Source: Cheilinus undulatus
Lineage: Eukaryota > Chordata > Actinopteri > Labriformes > Labridae
Reading direction: 5' to 3'
NCBI RefSeq assembly: GCF_018320785.1
Contig: NC_054873.1
Location: forward strand, 28,796,196-28,860,195
DNA: 64,000 nt
The notes below the pieces were generated by a model. It had not been told where the DNA came from. It saw only the letters and a list, made by a program, of their open reading frames with translations, and did no database searches. The position numbers and the translations under genes were made by a program. Shown here piece by piece: positions 59,401 through 64,000 of the stretch (position 1 is the first letter of the stretch; each line of letters opens with the position of its first letter).

Positions 59401-61640
59401 AAGTAAAGTTAATAGAAGGAATTCTTTGGCAGGCCTCCTAAAGGTCAGGTTTCACTGTCTCTGGAAACACGGCTGAAATATAAATGCTCTCAACACCTTG
59501 TCTGCTGATTGCTTTGCTCTCTAGGCAATGTCAATTTTGTGGAAGTACTTGCAGATTAAGTCGGCAGGACGTCAAGGGCCCTTGTAGGAGCTGCTATCTT
59601 GTCTTAGCGAAGGGTCCGAAAGCCCTTGTCTATTACTGGAGACACCCCAAGGACAGATGTTTTAGGCTTAGGGGGTTGATGGAGAATAATAGCACATTAG
59701 ATTCCTAATGTCTCTCGGATGCAGGACTCAGGGGAGACAGAACTCCTGGGTAATCCAAATTCATCTCTCTTACTTCTCTGTGTCTCTCTCCCTCGTTTCC
59801 TCCTTTCTTTCTTCTCTTCCTTCGCTCTAACCAGAGTAGGGTCCTCTCTCTTTCTCTTGAGGTGCTGAATCCTAGCCTGAAGCTACAAACTACACAGTCC
59901 ATTCATCAAAAGTGTGACCCTCCTCGGTGAGGGACAGGATGCTATGGACTAATGAACTGAGCGCATTGCAGGAACATGAGTGTCATATCTCTGTACATTA
60001 GGCAGAGAATCTTTACTTGTTTAAGGCCAGAACAGAACACATGCACCATTACAGCAACGCCAGCCTTGTATTTATGAAAGTATTCGAGTATGATGCTTTG
60101 GGTTAAACAGCCAATAAACATGTGAAACAGATGGAGAGTTATTTTTACCTCTAAAGCTACAGAAGTTTTGTTGTTGAAACTTTTTCCCTACAAAGCCTTC
60201 AGCCTTGTAAATATATTGCCATAAAGCTAATATGTGATGAACAGCGCTGTGGTCGCATTCCCCTCTGGAGCTTTTTATTGTCATACATCATATGTAAATT
60301 GGGGATAAAGGGATTTTCTTTTTTTCTGCCCCAGCATGAATTTTCATTGTACTAAACACATGCTGGTGATACAAAAATCCCTGCCCCCACACCCCCTCAC
60401 CACCCCCCATTTCCAACCCCGGGCCAAGGGTACACCTTGATGAGTGAATAGGGAGGCTAATTCAGTCCTCAGGCTTAATTAATCCTATGTCTTATTTGAT
60501 GAATGACTCCCAAATTGTGCTGTAATAGTGTTATTTTTTTTTTTCGTGGAGGGGGCTGCAGGAGTGGTGTGTTGACACGGAGCTAGGGGAAAGTCAAAGT
60601 CGAGACTTCCAATCGACTGGACTAGGGGCTTTGTTTGCAAAGTTGTTGTCCTCTGTGGACGTTTTAAAGCCTGTCCTCTGACGTCAGGCCAGGCCGGCTG
60701 CAGAGAGTGATGGTGCGCTGCAGGGAACATGTGTTTAATATCACTATAGGAGTCCACAGCCTTTGTCTCACGCTGAGTTTGTCAGTTTTGACAAACATGA
60801 TTTGTTGTCTGTAAATACCCAGAATGCCCTACAACGTTCTTCCTGTTTTCCATGAGTTTCTGCCTCAGGGGGCGACACATTACAATGATAAATCCTGTGT
60901 TTGATTTTCTAATGAGTGGTGTCTAAACTATTGAAAACCAACACTTTTTCCTTGTTATGTTTCTAAATTTGGCACTAAATCATCTATATTTGATGGTATG
61001 AGGTACCTGCTATGAGCCATATGTCTGATTTTAAAGTAAATATGGTTTTATTGGACAAGTTTATTGTTATAGGCACACTTCCAGCACAACTGTAATATAA
61101 CATAATTATTATGAAAAGTGCTTACACATATGATATCAGTCTGCCCACAGATTCATCCAGGACTCTTTCTTTTACCCGTTTAGTATGAATCCTTTTGTCA
61201 CTCAGGGCTCTGCCATAAGTATGCATTGTCCTAACAGGGGTAGCACTTAAAGCTAACGATGTCATAAATTTTTCGGGCTAATGTGGCAGGTGTAGAGGGG
61301 TGCTCTGGCGGATGGGGTGAGGGTCTGGTGATTTGAGAGGGAGGATGATGAGATTCGGTGGCCCAGCCCAAGCAATGAACTTGATTAAACTAATCTCATC
61401 TCTATCAAAGCATCACTGGGATCCCCCTTGTGCCATTATTCATGGCAATGGGATAATTACACTGAGATGCGCAGGGCCAGTCAGACAGCACAGTGACACA
61501 GGCCCTCAGACCCTGGGCGATGCCTCCACGAGTATGTGGCCTGTTCGCTTTAAACACAGATTAATTATGGTCAATGGGATGGTTCACATCTGTCACTCTA
61601 AGTGAGAAAAATGGAAATGATTGCCCTCAAGATGATGGAG
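59400..61640. other. Low-repeat intergenic block, possible regulatory DNA
   Basis: The longest complex, repeat-poor stretch of the intergenic part. It includes a CT-rich tract (59760-59860), a C-rich tract (60380-60420) and a CpG-richer patch (60540-60720). Open frames have no domain. Confidence 0.25.
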
Positions 61641-62107
61641 GATGTATATTAAGTCATCTGCTAGTTGGAGGTTCAATGGAGATGAATACGATCAGCATCG
61701 TAATTTTGATATCAACACTGTCAGAGTCAAGATAACAGCTGTAGACTTGCCAAGATAAATGTGTACCATACTGTGTCTTAGAGCAAACGTATACAGACAT
61801 AATGAAAAATTATACTCAATATACCTGAACATACTTTAAATTGCTATGAGCTTAGAGGTCAAGAAATCTCAATTCCTAATTAGTTTATATACTGTGTATT
61901 TGGCAAAATGCATAGAGATCCGTGGTTTTGTGTGCTATTTTTAGTATTACACATATCAAATCATTAACATCTAAAAACCTGCTGCTGCTTATGTATACTG
62001 TTTGAAAAGCTTCAAGTTTTGCTTTTAAATTTAAACATTTATGACAACATTTATGATCCAGTTTTAGAGGATTTCTGGCTTAATGTTGTCTTTGAGGGTC
62101 TAAAAAT

Positions 62108-62215
62108 TCTCATTAGGGCTGTCAGACAATTAAAATTTCCATTTGTGATTAGTCTTTGAATTTCTAAAGCTAATCCCGATTAATCTCCCGTTTTTCGCCA
62201 CATTTTTAAATAACA
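62108..62215 (+). mobile_element. Fragment with TAGGGCTGTC end
   Basis: TAGGGCTGTCAGACAATTAA followed by GATTAGTC and CCCGATTAATC resembles a widespread vertebrate hAT-type end. Confidence 0.5.
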
Positions 62216-62489
62216 CTTCTTTCATTTTTTGTTTCATATTGTATTTTTGTTCCATCTTAAACTAAGGGAAAACAACTTCTTGCTTGAAAGCAGACCTGCT
62301 TTTATTTTGAAAGAGGATAAGCAACTTCCAGTAAATATGGCATGAACATACCCACGAAAAAGGAACTTGTAATGGACTGAAAAGGAAATAAGGGAACAGT
62401 AAAAAGGTAGGTGTTTGATGACATAAGATGCAGATGACTTTTGACCTGTCTGCTGATTTGTCTGTGAGCTTTTAACTGACACAAGGAGA

Positions 62490-62640
62490 GGGGTGCAGAT
62501 AGCCTAGAGGTAAAGGTGTGCCCTGTGTGTGCCAGCGGCCCATGTTCAAGTCTGGCCTGTGGCTCCTTTCCTGCATGCCTGTCCCTCACTCTCTCATCCC
62601 TGTTTTCAACTCTGTCCACCATCCTCCTCTATAAATGAAG
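62490..62640 (+). mobile_element. tRNA-derived SINE
   Basis: A box TAGCCTAGAGGTAAAGG (about 62500) and B box TGTTCAAGTCTGG (about 62542), then CCTGTGGCTCCTTTCCTGCATG. Same family as 45608-45750. Confidence 0.65.
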
Positions 62641-62756
62641 GCATAGAACTAGGCCAGGTTGTCCACCTCCATGTTCTTTTTTCAGCCCTGCTTGACTCAG
62701 CCCTGTTTGAATTGTAATGATCAAAAAAAGGTGTGTATGTTTCAGCATATTTTGCA

Positions 62757-63070
62757 GCACAAAGTAACACTTAAAGAGTCCAATTTAACACTGTATCTGA
62801 GTTTTTTTGTGTTAAATTAACTCTTTTTCTAGTGTTAAAATTACATTTTAAATTAACTTTAAATAAAGTAAAAAATGCTTAAACTTTATAGTATTATCTA
62901 AACTTATCTCTACAGGTCAATTAACTCTGAGGAAGGGTAAAATGACTCAGTTGGTTTATAATTTACCCTTCTCTTAAAGTGTTTCACCTCTACACAGCAA
63001 AGTTGTCAGTATTAATTCAACAACTATATGTCATGAATTTAACACTTTCCCAGAGATCATAAAGTTATCA
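62757..63070. repeat. GAGTTAA-rich repeat, perhaps related to 50349-51913
   Basis: Multiple AATTAACTC and GTTAAAT units and a TACACAGCAAAG segment recall the ATGGTACACAG element. No clear ends. Confidence 0.35.
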
Positions 63071-64000
63071 GAGTTTGTGAGTTCTCTGGTGGTGTTAACA
63101 GGTGGGGAGTAGATGACAGTGGATAACTTCACTCATGGTGCAAGGGCATCTAACATTAAAAACCAAGCAGTGGTGCACTTATCTCATGCCAGTGTGACTT
63201 TAGGGAGATGCTGCAGCAGCTGAACTAAAGTATGTTGAAATGGACAATAAAGCATGCAACTAATGCAATTACAAAAATGTTTGCACTTATTAATAGGCCC
63301 TAGTGCATCCTGGTTAGGGGTCAACCTGTCATCAGCCCGGTCGAGTATTGTGGCCAATATTTGGCATTTATCGGGATTTTATTTTACAAATAATAGATCA
63401 AATTAATTAATGTAAAGGGCACTTCTTTAGTTCCACTGCAAAGTGTGTATTTCCCTCTGGCTTTAGTTTTACTCTCCACAGTCTCACTAAATGTCCTGTG
63501 TACTACATAATCTGATTGGCTAGATGTCCCATGAGTACTAGCCTGTCAACTACAGCCTGGGTACCACTGAAACAGTGATGTATGATATCACTTCTTTTTT
63601 CCCATGTTGCTCTATTTTTCATGCTGATAGAGCTAGGGATAAATTGTTTATTTTCCCTCATTTATTTGATAATGCATGTGACTTTTGGCAAATAAAGTAG
63701 ATTATGTATGTTATATTTAAGGCATACTGGTTCCAAATATCAGTTTTCAGTCTCATGAATAATTTTTTTGGCCCTGAAATAACAATTATTTATGAAACTG
63801 ATGCATCACTGAAGACAGCACTATTGATAATGGCTAGTATTATGCTGATAAAGACTGTCAATATATTAAACACACAATCTGTGATTAAGGTGCTGTTTTT
63901 TCAGGTGCTTCCTCTGACTGACTTTTTGTCAGTGATAAATGGTAAATGTCCCCCCCAAAAAAGTCAGGCCTTTTCCTTTATTTTCAAAATAAATATAACC
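63071..64000. other. Intergenic, nothing recognised
   Basis: No gene. The GCCAATATTTGG-like wording near 63355 recalls the repeats at 32051 and 32925 but is too short to call. Confidence 0.4.

Overview
The window is teleost fish nuclear DNA, probably from a percomorph. The genes are split by GT-AG introns, the DNA is AT-rich, and the repeats are typical of fish: Tc1/Sleeping Beauty-type and hAT elements, tRNA-derived SINEs, CR1/Rex-like LINE scraps and many microsatellites. All coding sequence lies between about 4.7 and 36.4 kb. The rest is introns, flanks and a long intergenic stretch.

Layout. (1) 1-4.7 kb has no recognisable coding gene. A CpG-rich block with a full palindromic CRE near 3.1 kb may be the promoter of gene 1. 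(2) 4742-20918, plus strand: a 16-exon gene for a protein of about 948 residues. It has a signal peptide, 16 furin-like cysteine-rich repeats, one membrane span and a 64-residue tail. It resembles the C-terminal half of the membrane form of proprotein convertase 5 (PCSK5 isoform B), including the tail, but has no protease domain. (3) 21773-23071, plus strand: an intact single-exon core-2/core-4 N-acetylglucosaminyltransferase (GCNT3-like) with all nine family cysteines and the catalytic Glu. (4) 24148-36387, minus strand: BNIP2, rebuilt here as 11 coding exons in one continuous frame (about 481 residues). It has a 36-nt microexon, a GC-AG intron and an N-terminal extension. Its largest intron holds an almost intact Sleeping Beauty-like transposon with one nonsense mutation. 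GCNT3 and BNIP2 are convergent, with their 3' ends within about 1 kb. (5) About 36.4-37.1 kb: the BNIP2 5' region, dense in GTTAGC/GCTAAC motifs. (6) 37.1-64 kb: no gene. It holds old transposons, SINEs, LINE fragments, a TTAA-flanked element, a tandem duplication and several low-repeat blocks that could be conserved regulatory DNA.

How the genes relate. They do not form an operon or one pathway. Genes 1 and 3 act in the secretory pathway: one is a Cys-rich membrane protein, the other a Golgi mucin-type O-glycan branching enzyme. BNIP2 is a cytosolic BCH-domain scaffold. GCNT3 beside BNIP2 recalls the human 15q22 neighbourhood, but I see no GTF2A2 between them, and gene 1 has no counterpart there that I know of. 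Exon borders come from hand reading of splice signals and codon phase. Both multi-exon models close in frame (2847 and 1446 nt).
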